Assembly: GCA_030280995.1 (NCBI GenBank)
Contig: JASXTE010000001.1
Location: 19,890,106 to 19,954,105, forward strand
From: Hemileia vastatrix
Taxonomy: Eukaryota; Basidiomycota; Pucciniomycetes; Pucciniales; Zaghouaniaceae
DNA: 64,000 nucleotides
Reading direction: 5' to 3'
The notes under the pieces were generated by a model. That model had not been told where the DNA came from. It did no database searches and saw only the letters and a list, made by a program, of their open reading frames with translations. Below, piece by piece: positions 22,510-32,829 of the stretch. The first letter of the stretch is position 1; each line of letters begins with the position of its first letter. The position numbers and the translations under genes were made by a program.

Positions 22510-25500
22510 CTCCCTCACTCTAAAAAAACAATAAAAAAAATGATAAGATATTTTCTTTTTGTATTTTTTCAACAGAGTAGGCAGATTTGAAATTTCCTTG
22601 CCAGGTATCCATGCATCATGGTCAGATGATTTGTTCTTATATCTCAATAAATATTCAGTACCTCTCTCAGAAGTGATAATTCTATCATTGAGAATTTTAT
22701 CAATTTCTGCTGTTTCTGTGACTTCCTGAGGGTTCTTCTTAGGTCTTCCTCTTCTTTTTGGAAATAAGTCACTGTTGGAAGTATAAGGCTTAAGCAAAGA
22801 AATGGGAAAGACAGGATGTTTCCTATCATATGGAGAATACAATACAACTTCTACTGCATTATCACCAACCATTCTTTTAACAACAAATGGTCCTACAAAA
22901 GGATCTTTTAATTTGTGGTTACCTTGTAAATTGAAATGGACAGTAGAGATCAACACTTCATCACCCTTGTTAAATGTGTATTCTTTATGGGATTTATCCC
23001 ATCTTTTTTTCATATTCAAATGCTTTATCAATACAACTCTGAGCATGTTTTCTGCATAGCTGTTGCATTTTCATAAAAGATTTTACACCAGGGTGTAGTT
23101 CCAACTTAGGTAATTTATTATTGAGAATCTGAGCAGGAGTATTTGGGACATAACCCAACCAAAGCTCAAAAGGCTTTTTCTCAGTGACAGAATGAACAGT
23201 GCTATTATATGCAAATTCAAGACCAGGCAAAAGAGTGACCCAATCATGAGTAAATCTGTCATTGTCTTTATATTCTAAACCAAAGGCACAATACCTTCTA
23301 ATCATATCTTCCAGAGTTTGAATCATTCTTTCAGCTAGACCATCAGTCTGAGGATGGTGAGCTGTAGACAATTTTAACTCACAGCCACAAATATCCATTA
23401 AAGAGGTCCAAAACTCAGAAGGGAATTTTGGATCCCTATCAGAGATAATGGCTTTTGGAAAACCAATAGTATTAAACATGTAAGACCACCATAAGAAAGC
23501 TAATTCTTTGGTGGATACATCTTTGTGGGTTGGAATAAATTTGCACATTTTTGTGAATCTATCAACTATTACCCAACAAGAGTTAAAGCTGTCTTTACCT
23601 GCCACAGGAAGACCAGTGACAAAATCCATATTAATGATTTGCCAGGGAGCACTAGGTGCTTCAATATGTTGTAATAACCCTGCTCTCTTACCTGTTAACC
23701 TTTTAGATTTTTGGCAGGAATCACAAGATTCAACATATAATTTTGTGTCTTCAGACATATTAGCCCACCATGCAGTGTTTTTGATTCTAATCAATGTTTT
23801 TTCAAGATCAAAATGACCAGCTAATATGTCATCATGACAAAGTTTGAGGATAGTTTCTTTCATTGAAGGAGGAATAACAATTACATTGGTAAGCTTCCTT
23901 CTATAATATATATAACCATCTTCAATAGAGAACTTTCCTTTATTTAAAGCATTTTGGTACTTTGCAGGAAGAGTTTTTATTAATGCTTGAATTGAAGCAT
24001 TCTTAGGATCATTCAAAATAGTAACTAATTTATTTAAGTCAGAATCTTTATCATATGAATCCAGTATTAACTGTAATAACTCTTCTTCCATATCAACTAT
24101 AAATATACCATGTATATGAACAGTATCATCTTCAGGTACATAAGCAGGATTGGAGTCATTATTTGGCAGAGGCAATCTGGAGAGCATATCAACATTAGAA
24201 TGAACATTTCCAGCTCTATGGATAATTTTCATCCTTCCTCTGTATTCTTGAACAGCAAGTTGCCACCTGAACATATGTCTGTTAGGTGTCTTGAGGTTTA
24301 AGAGAGACTTCACAGCACTACAGTCAGTTACCAACTCAAATTTTTGGTCATCCAAATAGTAATGAAGTTTCTCAAGAGCCCAAACAACTGCTAAGCACTC
24401 CAATTGAGTGGCACCATATTTCAATTCACTATTTCTTAAGGTTCTTGAAATATAACAAATTACAACCTCTGAGGATTTATCATTAATAATTTGCTTTTGG
24501 TGAAGGGCAGCTCCCAGACCAATAAAGCTAGCATCTGTATAAAGGACAAATGGCTTGTTAAAATCTGGAAGAGCCAATATAGGGGCTGTCATTAAGCAAC
24601 TTTTTAATGTATCAAAAGCTTTTTGACAGTCATTATTCCAGAGAAAAGCAACATCTTTTCTGGTCAGTTTTGTAAGAGGCAAGGCTATGACCTGATAATT
24701 TTTAATATATTGTCTATAATAGCCACACATCCCCAAAAAACTTTGGATTTCTCTTACAGAAGTTGGTGCATTCACATTTTGAATGGCAGCAACTTTGTTA
24801 TGGTCTACACAAATTTGTAAGCCTGACACAACATGGCCAAGGACTTTCAAAGATTGAAAACCAAATTTACAATTTTTTAAAGATAAGTTCATATTTATTT
24901 CATCCATTTTTTTGAAAACTCTATTCAAGTGAATCATATGTTCATCAAAAGTTTTAGAAAAAACAATAATATCATCAATATAAACCATGAGCCAACCTTC
25001 AATAATTTCTTGATGGAAAGTGTTATCCATGACTTTCTGAAAAACTGAAGGAGCATTCTTAGGGCCAAATGGAATCCTAAAATACTTATATATTCCCATA
25101 TGAGTAGCAATAAGCAAAAAGTTTTGAGAATTTTTCTCAACTGGAAATTGATGATATCCTTTATTACCATCCAGACAACTGATAAATTTTGCACCTTGCA
25201 AGGTAGCATGTATTGAATTAATTCTGGGTAAAGGATAAATATCATCAACAGTATAAGTGTTTAAAGCTCTGTAATCTCCACATAATCTAGCTTTATCTTT
25301 TTCATAAGAAATCAAGACTGGGGAGATGGCACAATATTTGGGGGTGACATCCACTTTCTCAATGATATTCATTTTTAATAATGTTTCAATATTATCTTCA
25401 ATATCCTTTCTTTTTGTTGGAGAAGCAGGATACGGTTTTTTCTTAAGGGTAGGAGGAATATCACTCAAATTACAGGATAAGGTAATTTTCATCTCTTCCT

Positions 25501-26806
25501 GAACAATTCCCAAGACATGAGAACCATGAGCAAAAGCCATAGGGAAAGAGGTAATAGAGGCAACAATAGAATCCTTTTGGTCACTAGTCAACTGATCACC
25601 AAAAGAAGCAGTATTTATTTCATGTAATAAAACATCCATTTCAGTTGTTGTTCTACCTTTACATTGGATCAGTGAGTTACAAGATTTCAACAACTGCCCA
25701 GAAGTTCTAGGAGAGGAAATTTTGAATTTCCTTTTCCCATTCATTCCTAAGGTAAAGCAATTATTTGCTGGGTCCATTTTCACACCAAACATGGTTAAAA
25801 TATCATTTCCCATAATAAACCAATTGCTTAAATTATCATTTTTCATGACAACAAACTCACAAACAGCTCTGACAAAAACACCATTATATTTGAAGAATAC
25901 AGAGGTTTTGTATTTGCCAACAGGAAATAAGGTAGAACCATACCCTCTACATTTTTCAGAAGTTATAGGTAATAATTTACTCAAATATTCCTTATCCACT
26001 GAAGCCAAAGCTTTTTCAGATACTACACTTCCTCCAGCACCAGAATCAAGAACTACATCAACATTTTTACAATTAATGATAACAGGTGCCTTTAAAGGGG
26101 ATATAGGAATAGAATTGTTAGTAATATCTTTAATTATCTCAGCATTTTCTACTGAAGATAAATTCAATACACAATCTTCAGATATATTATTTAAATAATG
26201 GACATCATGTTCCAACATTAAAACATCTTTAACAGATTCATTGTCATAGGAGATATTACTTTCACAGTCACTGGAAGAATTATTGACATCAAGTTCAACT
26301 TCATCAGTGTCTTCATTTTGTTCAACAAGATGAACTTTCTTGTCACAAACATGACCCTTCTGCCACGGTTTGTTACATTTATAACAAGTATTTGTTGCAT
26401 ATTTTTTAGGTGCAACTGGGGCAGAGGGTTTACCAAATTTTTCTGGGAGCTTTATAGAAGGTTTATTCTGATCATTATAAGATTTACCAAGGTAATTCTT
26501 TGGTTCATATCTAAGGTTGAGCAGTACTTCATTACAGATATTAATGAAAGAAGAATTTTCCCTTACATGCTCAGTTCTAGCAACAATCAAATCCCTAAGA
26601 GAATTTGGTAATTTATACAAGATTTTATCCCTCCAAATATCATAATCCATCTTTGGATCAATTGCTCTAAGGATTTTAGTTATTTTCATCAGAAAAACAA
26701 TGGGCTTTTCAACAGAGGAGGATACATATCTAGTATTCTCATACAGTCTCTGCTGAGCTAACCTGAATTTTGAACCACCAAACTGATTCTCAATCAAGGA
26801 TTTTCA
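22468..26806 (-). pseudogene. Pol of B1: nucleocapsid end, protease, RT, RNase H, integrase, chromodomain
   Basis: A 1267-residue frame continues Gag after one TGA (about 26804-26806, where B3 has Trp). In order: Gag C-terminal part (ENQFGGSKFRLAQQR); zinc knuckle CYKCNKPWQKGHVC; protease VVLDSGAGGSVVSEKAL, active Asp present; RT with MVYIDDIIVFSKTF; RNase H FVLYTDASFIGLGAAL; integrase HHCC (HDDILAGHF..CDSCQKSKR); and the DDE residues in INMDFVTGL, SDRDPKFPSEF and GLAERMIQTLEDM. One extra A in the run at about 23000 shifts the frame before the C-terminal part 22468-23046 (FVGPFVVKRMVGDNAVEV). That part contains the chromodomain (EIDKILNDRIITSERG, YLLRYKNKS, WIPGKEI), which in chromoviruses directs integration to marked chromatin. 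Confidence 0.92.
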
Positions 26807-28033
26807 ATCATTCCATGTATAATGATTGTTATCTAAAAGGACAGATTCATACCACATCAAGGCTACATTGGAAAATAAAGAAATTAGCTTAGAAACAATT
26901 TCCTCATCAGGTAGTTTATAAGATCTCTTTAAATTATCAATTCTTTGGATAAAGTGTTGCCAATCAGAGGAAGAATCACCATCAAAGGTAGGATATTGGT
27001 CTAACTTAGGCCAATTTTTCTGACTACTGGGATGGTCCACTTTTTGGTTTGAATTATTTATTATTAATAATTCCTGAAGTTTAGCCAGGTGTTCAGAAAT
27101 TTCATTATTTACAGAAACAGCTGGTGCATGACCATTACAAGATTTTTTGCTAGTAGCAAAAGATTTTACAGACTCATTGTCAGATTGTTTAATGGTTGAA
27201 ATATGAGGAAGAAAGGATGAACTTTGCTCAGGTTTTTTCCCTTTATTTTTATGCAGCTTATTTACAGAAATCTCATTTAATTCATTATTGGTGGTTAAGG
27301 TTGAGAACTTTTCCTGCAGGTCAGACACATAGTTTCTTATTCTTGGAATTTCAGACATCTGGTCATTTACTTTTGCAAGAGATAGAACATTTCTGTCCTC
27401 AGAAACTGAGTGTTTGGTACTTAGTGCATGGAAATCATTTTTTAGCTTCTTAAACTCATTTTGCAGAGATTTTATTTCATTTTTGAATGAATAATTTTCC
27501 TCAATAAGGGGTTTCAATTCACTCAAGGTCTTATGGAGACTGATATTTCTATCTGAGATAGCTCTATGGTCACTTCTTATTTGTTTTTGTTGACTAAGAA
27601 CAATATTCAAGGTTTCTTTGATTTTTAAATAAGCTGTATCTTGTACAGAAGAACTCACTTTACATTGCAAGTGTAAATTATTTAATCTATCATTTTCATG
27701 GATTAACTCATCTCTCACATGTTTGTCTTTCACAATATTAAAATCAAGGGTATCTTTCAATATTTCCTCAGAAGTTTTTTCAATTAAGGTATAGATTTCA
27801 GGGGGAACAGAATCATTTTTAATTGCAAGAGAAGGATTAATTAAAGAAGTAGAAGTTAAATGTAAAGGTTCATCAAATGACAATTTGCTAATTACATCAA
27901 TAGGGCTACTAGTTACAGGAAGCTTTTTTTTAACAGGTTTAACTGTTCTTTCACCATGTTCAATAATATTACCTGCAGAAGAAGATTTATTAGAAAACAT
28001 ACCCAAGTGACTATCAACCAAATTACTTACCAT
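26804..28033 (-). CDS. Gag of B1
   Basis: About 409 codons from the ATG at 28033, in frame with Pol across a single TGA. The ATG overlaps the TGG-TAA end of ORF1 (CCATGGTAA), an arrangement kept in B2 and B3. Parts: variable Ser-rich N-terminus, a predicted coiled-coil region (about 27390-27600; FKNEIKSLQNEFKKLKNDF), then the conserved capsid part DQYPTFDGDSSSDWQHFIQRIDNL and SKLISLFSNVALMWYESV, matching retrotrans_gag-like domains. The frame stays open upstream to 28708, but conservation with B3 favours the other frame there. Gag would assemble the cytoplasmic particle. The TGA may be decay or, less likely, a readthrough site. Confidence 0.8.
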   Translation of the reverse strand: MVSNLVDSHLGMFSNKSSSAGNIIEHGERTVKPVKKKLPVTSSPIDVISKLSFDEPLHLTSTSLINPSLAIKNDSVPPEIYTLIEKTSEEILKDTLDFNIVKDKHVRDELIHENDRLNNLHLQCKVSSSVQDTAYLKIKETLNIVLSQQKQIRSDHRAISDRNISLHKTLSELKPLIEENYSFKNEIKSLQNEFKKLKNDFHALSTKHSVSEDRNVLSLAKVNDQMSEIPRIRNYVSDLQEKFSTLTTNNELNEISVNKLHKNKGKKPEQSSSFLPHISTIKQSDNESVKSFATSKKSCNGHAPAVSVNNEISEHLAKLQELLIINNSNQKVDHPSSQKNWPKLDQYPTFDGDSSSDWQHFIQRIDNLKRSYKLPDEEIVSKLISLFSNVALMWYESVLLDNNHYTWND

Positions 28034-28708
28034 GGCAGAGGAGGAAACTTCCCCTGGGACTGGGTTTGGGATTGTGCTTGGGCCTTCTTTCTCCTGCCTT
28101 GTTGGTAGGGATGAGGAGGTGGATGGAAATTGGGTGTTCTGGATGGGCCAGGCTGATGATGAGGAGGTTGTTGCACATTCTGTTGGTAGTGACTCATTAG
28201 ATAATCCCATTTCCATTGCTCTACTTCCATAGTATTTGGATTTTGGATGGTTGAGCTGGGTGGCTGTGAAGGTTGAGCCTGAAACTGAGGCTGATTGGGA
28301 GGCAACTGAGGAGGGGCCTGGGCCTGAATTTGGTTCCTGAGTTCTTGAACCTGATCCCACAAGGTGTCTACCTTTGCTTTGTACGTCATATTTTCTGTCT
28401 TCAACTCTTTTATATGACTGGATAGGTTGCTGATTTGTTGTGGCAGAGGAAGCTTTTTTATTTTGAAGCCTTTTGGAAGACCTTCTTGAGGCACTAGAGG
28501 CTTTACTTCCTTCTGTGGTACTGGGGGAAGGGGGTTTGGTTTGTTTGCATTTCCTGTCATTTCCACATCCTGCAGTATGTGAATTCTTTGTGTTAGCATA
28601 AGATTTTTTATGACCAACTTTAGAAGAACTTACAGTGTCAGCATCATAGTCAATTTCTATTTCATCCACTTTCATGTTATCCATTTTTTCTGCCAAATTG
28701 TTGGACAT
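28027..28708 (-). CDS. ORF1 of B1, spliced coiled-coil protein
   Basis: Exons 28634-28708 and 28027-28569 on the minus strand are joined by a 64-nt GTAAGT..CTGCAG intron (28570-28633) with an ACTAAC branch sequence, giving about 205 residues. The protein has an acidic start (DEIEIDYDAD), Pro-rich NPLPPVPQKEVKPLVPQ, a heptad-type segment (ISNLSSHIKELKTENMTYK), a Pro/Gln-rich stretch, WKWDYLMSHYQQN, and a basic end finishing PPLPW. B3 shares HIKEL..EN, W.WD.L, PYQ.GR+++ and the PW end in this frame, better than in the overlapping frame, so this is probably the real product. Intron position and phase (0) are the same in B3. No known family is recognised; a Gag-accessory or RNA-binding role is a guess. 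Confidence 0.68.
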
Positions 28709-29397
28709 ACTAGTGGGAAGATTTTAATTTACTTCTTATTTTTTAAAAAAAATAATAAAAGTTAGTCAATAATTGCTCCAAATAATAAAAAAATTTTATT
28801 AATTAAATTATAGAAAAAAAAATTTTCAATATAAAGTAATAATTATAAAAAATTAATTTAAAAAAAAATGGATTGAAAGGATAAATTGGGAATAAAAATC
28901 AAGTTAATTCAACCAATTAATTACCAATATTAAATATGGCAATATATTTGGGACTAAGCACAATGTACTTTTAAGTCAACCAAAATTAACAATAATTAAT
29001 AATAATAAAAAATTAAATTAATAATTCAATTTGTATTAATAAAAAATGTTAATTCTTCTAGGACTAAGAGGATTTAACACTCTATAATGGTCAACTAGGA
29101 AAAAAAAAATATTTAATAATTGAACACTTACACTCAGTGAATCAGCAATTAAGCCACAATCACTGTTATTGCAGTAAAAATATAGTAATATGAGTGAGAG
29201 GTGCAAAGGTGAACTTACTATAGTGATCAAAAAATCACTTTAAAATAATATAAAAATTAATATAATATAAACCTAAGAAATCAAACCCAAGTTTGAAACA
29301 CAGTCGCGGCAAAAGTTTTGTTTTTGCTAGGTGGTCCGTGCGTTTTGTTGTTCGTCGCCAGGCTCGATTGTCGTCGTTGTTTGGAAAGGTCCCCAGT
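28709..29397 (-). promoter_or_regulatory. Leader and primer site of B1
   Basis: On the element strand the interior begins ACTGGGGACCTTTCC, directly after the LTR (complement of about 29383-29397). B2 has the same start and B3 a similar CTTGGGAGCCTTTCCG, so this is the candidate primer binding site. The following approximately 600 nt are AT-rich and include two or three GTTGAC..AGTCC units like those in the B3 leader. A CpG-containing block (complement of 29305-29375) is unusual for this window. Confidence 0.6.
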
Positions 29398-30511
29398 TGT
29401 TGGTCAGTCGTCTAGAAGAAGGTAAGAAAAAGAGGACAAGGGGAAAAATAAAAGAAATAAATTACAATAAAATATTTAATTTATTTAAGAGGGAAACAAC
29501 GGCGAGCAACTTTGAGAGATGACAAAAACTTAGAATTTATTAATAATAATACTATTTAATGTAAGGGTTCTGCGTGGAAAACACTTTTAATTACTATCAG
29601 ACTTAAAGCAACCTTTAAATTGTTATATAGAATTTTAATTAGAATTGTATTACTAATAAAAAAATATAAACGTAGTAAAATAGTATTTAATTTGTGGAGT
29701 GTATAATAAGTGATGATGCTACAGGGGATTATCCAAGGCCCTTTTATAGGCAATGGGTCCTCTGAAGCGCCACTATGTTTGTAAATACAATAGTTAGAAT
29801 AGAATAAAACAAATATATCAAAGAGTAAATGAAACATAACAATGTAGAGAAAAACATGAAACAAATAATTAAAACCCCAATTAAGAATCCAATTTTCCCG
29901 CCATTAATTCCCAAATCAGTAAGTAAAAATAGTGAATAATTAAACAAGATTGAAACATAGGAACTATGAGAAAAATAATTCCAAACAGATGGTACAGTCT
30001 GATTTAAGGATATTTTAAGTGAAACAAAAAAATACTTTGACGCAACAAAACATGTAATTAATCTCAATTTAGTATAAATTACTTAATTGGTTTTTCCTGA
30101 CATAATTAAGGGTCAAAAGAAGCGTCATTAATTATTGTTTAGTATTATATGAAAGGTGTTATTTAATATATAAATTTAAATAATTAATTTAAATATATTA
30201 TAAGTCAATTTTACGCTTATAATTATAATATATGTTTTTTCAATTAATTAAATATAAATTTATAATTATTAATTAACATAAAAATGCGCCATTATTTGTA
30301 GAATATATTATATTATGTTTAATTTAAATGTATATAAAAATTTATATAACCAATAAAATTAATATAACACTTGTATATAATAAAATACTTATATAATTTT
30401 ATTATGCAATAAAATAATAATTTATATTCATTAAATACCACTCTTACCCACTCTTTCAGGTTTTATAAGTTACATATCATTTACTGGACTCCTGGAATAG
30501 CCTGGCTGACA
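29398..30511 (-). repeat. 5' LTR of B1
   Basis: Pairs with 21371-22509. TATAAAAG is the complement of 29741-29748. The outer end TGTCAGCCAGG is the complement of the bases ending at 30511, followed by the GAAAA duplication. Confidence 0.9.
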
Positions 30512-30516
30512 GAAAA

Positions 30517-31530
30517 TCCCCTGTCTCTTTAGAAAAAGATAAGTGAGATTTACCTGCTACAGTAAATTGGTTCCTGTTGTTAAAAGCCCCTTTTACAATA
30601 CACTTTACTGCATGATCAGCCAAGAAAGTAGTCTCCAGACAGACTACCAAACCAAAGAACTTAAATGTAGACCAATTTCCACACCAGAGAAAGCAAAGAT
30701 ACTTGATGTAGGTTGCAAATCCACACCAGAGACAGCAATAATACTTGATATAGCTTGCAAGACTACACCATAGAAAACAGTTGCCAAAGTTGAGTTAAAT
30801 GAAGAACTAACCTTGCAACAAACACAGCCAATTGTGGCCAGAAAACAGTGAAAACTAAGTGAGGAACAAGTATATCACCTCTGGATGGTTGTATGATAAT
30901 TAAGGTTTCCCCAAACTGTCTTATTCACTATATACACACAGACCACTATCTAAGAGCCCATGCACACCAACGAATTTGGCGTTTCTGAGTGCCAAATTTC
31001 ATAAAACCCCTCTAGAAACGCTTCCAAACCTTCTAGCACCAAGGCAAAAGGTTTGTCCGACGTCAGGATTCCCGCCTGAGGTGGCAGGACCGCCCTGAAG
31101 CCAGAAAAACACCCAAAATACTTAGAAAAATAAACTACAACTACTAAAACCTTTAAAACACATAATTAAGCTACAACAACATTGTGACATGAAACATAGA
31201 GAAAAATTAGCCCATTCTAATGGTACTAAGCACTTAACCCTAAGACTTAAGGTTAGCCCATAAAACGTGAAAAACAAAATAAACAGCCATCTTTTAAAAT
31301 GAAAAATGAGAAATAATCCCTCAAATACTTAGAATATGAGAAATGTCAACAAGACATAAAATATATAGAAAAACTGGGGCTATCAAATGGTAATATCCAC
31401 ATCCCCGCAGTCCCAATATTTGCCGAATAATTCCAGAAAAACACCCAATTATTAAACAATGCCATTTAAGACATATCAAAACAACACCAAACAGACCAAC
31501 AAAGGGCTCCGCCAATGTTGGAAGACCACA
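30517..31530 (-). repeat. 3' LTR of A2, main part (rest at 21303-21370)
   Basis: Aligns with 42457-43470; the first 68 bases were moved to 21303-21370 by B1. Contains a 42-nt tandem repeat (units starting CCACACCAGAGA at about 30679 and 30721, and a partial third) that is also present in the 5' copy at about 42619. Ends CCACA. The adjoining polypurine tract is GGAGGGAGGA (complement within 31531-31543). Confidence 0.88.
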
Positions 31531-31578
31531 TCCTCCCTCCAATAGAGAATATCAACATTCTCCTTCATCACAACCACC

Positions 31579-32203
31579 ATGTTCAGCTTCCTCTCCAAAT
31601 CTGCTACTGACATGGGTCCTTGCCAATACTGCATTGACAACAATCTCATCTGTACCATAACACCTCCAGCTCATCCCTACAGAACCTTCTGTGATGCCTG
31701 TCACTCTAGGAAGAAGAATTGTTTCAGACCTGGTCCATTGTCCTTCTCAACATCTTCTTCTCCTCCAAAATCTGATCCACCTTCCACAAGCACCAAAAGA
31801 TTCAGACCATCCATCCTAGTCCCCAGACTGGTCAAAAAATTACACCCTTCAAAAAAGAGTGCCATTTCTGCTACAAACACTAGCTCTTCCATCCCTGGTC
31901 CTTCTAATGGTAAGCCCAATACTTCTTCATACTGAAATTTAATCTGACTGATTTCCAGTTCATTCCAATCCAGACAGTGATGATGACAATGTGGGAACCC
32001 TTGAAGAACCCCCACCTAATCCATTGCCAACCATCAAAAACAACTTCCAACAACATTCTTCTCAACAGAGGCATTTTATCCTAGATTACTTCCAATCCAC
32101 TCCTTCCAGGAGCCCACGAGACCTTGAGAAAAGGAAAAACCTCATCCACCAGTTCAAAGCCAATGCTGAACATTTTTTTACATCTCTTGATTCTTTTCTG
32201 TAA
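31579..32203 (+). CDS. Antisense zinc-cluster protein ORF A of A2 (spliced, intact)
   Basis: Exons 31579-31909 and 31959-32203 (576 nt) encode 191 residues with no stop, on the strand opposite gag-pol. The intron is GTAAGC..TTCCAG, 49 nt, phase 1, with a CTGAC branch sequence. Cysteines: C15-X2-C18-X6-C25-X12-C38-X2-C41-X6-C48, with basic HSRKKN in the second half. A Ser/Pro-rich basic linker follows. The C-terminal domain (RHFILDYFQSTPSR, DLEKRKNLIHQFKANAEHFF) matches A1 and A0. The ATG has a CACC context; a second ATG at 31612 is possible. The start lies about 40 nt from the polypurine tract, so an antisense promoter in the 3' LTR is plausible. Function unknown; a small DNA-binding regulator is inferred. 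Confidence 0.78.
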
Positions 32204-32254
32204 TGACTTCTTTCCCAAAAATCTTTATTTAGAAATAAAAAATAAAACACTCCT

Positions 32255-32678
32255 CATTTTAAAGTGTTGGGGGACTAATCCTCAGTTTTAACTCTTGGGG
32301 GACTAACAGCCCTCATTTTACAGTCTTGGGGGACTCAAAAACTTTCAGTTTATAGTCTTGGGGGACTCAAAACCTGAATCAAAAAGACAGAACCATAGAT
32401 CAAAACATTAAAGACCAAAGAAACATACTAACATTCTGGGGTAACTGTTCTACAGAGCAGCCAGTTCATAAGTTACCCCCACACTTGCCTTAACAAAATT
32501 CAGAGACTCCCCCTTGGATGCCCTCTTCTAGAATCACACCAACTCCACATTATCAGTTTATAGTCCTGAAGGACTCAACCAACAACCATCCTCAGTTTAT
32601 AGTCTTGGGGGACTGTACCATTTCTCAGTTTAAAGTCTTGATGGACTGCCAGTATTCAGTTTAAATTCTTGAAGGACT
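32255..32678 (+). repeat. Cluster of eight CAGTTTA hairpin repeats
   Basis: Copies start at 32255, 32283, 32314, 32346, 32554, 32593, 32626 and 32657. Most have AGTC/GACT stems with loops such as TTGGGG, CTGAAG or TTGATG. The copies at 32255, 32283 and 32657 have imperfect stems. Between them, at 32438-32479, is the GGGGTAACT/AGTTACCCC hairpin. The cluster separates ORF A from ORF B; no coding frame is supported. Confidence 0.82.
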
Positions 32679-32829
32679 AACCACATTTTGCATATAAGGG
32701 CAGAGCCACCTCCATGCACAGTGCTCCACAGCCAACCTGCTGAACTTCCACTCTTTCTTCATTATCTACACATCACTGACAAAATTTTCATTTATCTCTT
32801 TTCTCTTCATTGTTTTTGCTTCACAGATC

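Larger units (their letters stand above)
21371..30511 (-). mobile_element. Element B1, young nearly intact chromovirus
   Basis: 9.1-kb element on the minus strand inserted in the 3' LTR of A2, with GAAAA on both sides (21366-21370 and 30512-30516). LTRs (21371-22509 and 29398-30511) begin TGTCAGCCAGGC on the element strand and end GACCAACA. About two differences per 200 bases are seen in the part compared (21541-21740 against 29541-29742). ORF1, Gag and Pol are collinear with B2 and B3. Only one in-frame TGA between Gag and Pol and a one-base slip before the C-terminal part of Pol disrupt it. Confidence 0.92.

Noticed and set aside
22995..23046. Programmed frameshift at the A run before the chromodomain part of B1
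   Set aside because: The position at the end of integrase is not where Ty3 elements frameshift, and a one-base homopolymer slip explains it.
26804..26806. Programmed readthrough or recoding of TGA between Gag and Pol in B1
   Set aside because: B3 has TGG at this codon, and Trp-to-stop changes are common throughout the window, so mutation is simpler.
28032..28232. Plus-strand frame opposite B1 ORF1 (and 63191-63391 in B2)
   Set aside because: Antisense shadow of the Pro/Gln-rich ORF1; no independent support.
30543..30773. 76-codon frame in the A2 LTR, also at 42483-42713
   Set aside because: Created by a 42-nt tandem repeat within the LTR (unit length divisible by three), so a repeated peptide appears without evidence of coding.
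32255..32678. CRISPR-like array
   Set aside because: Repeat spacing is irregular, units diverge, and the setting is a eukaryotic retrotransposon; covarying hairpins explain it better.
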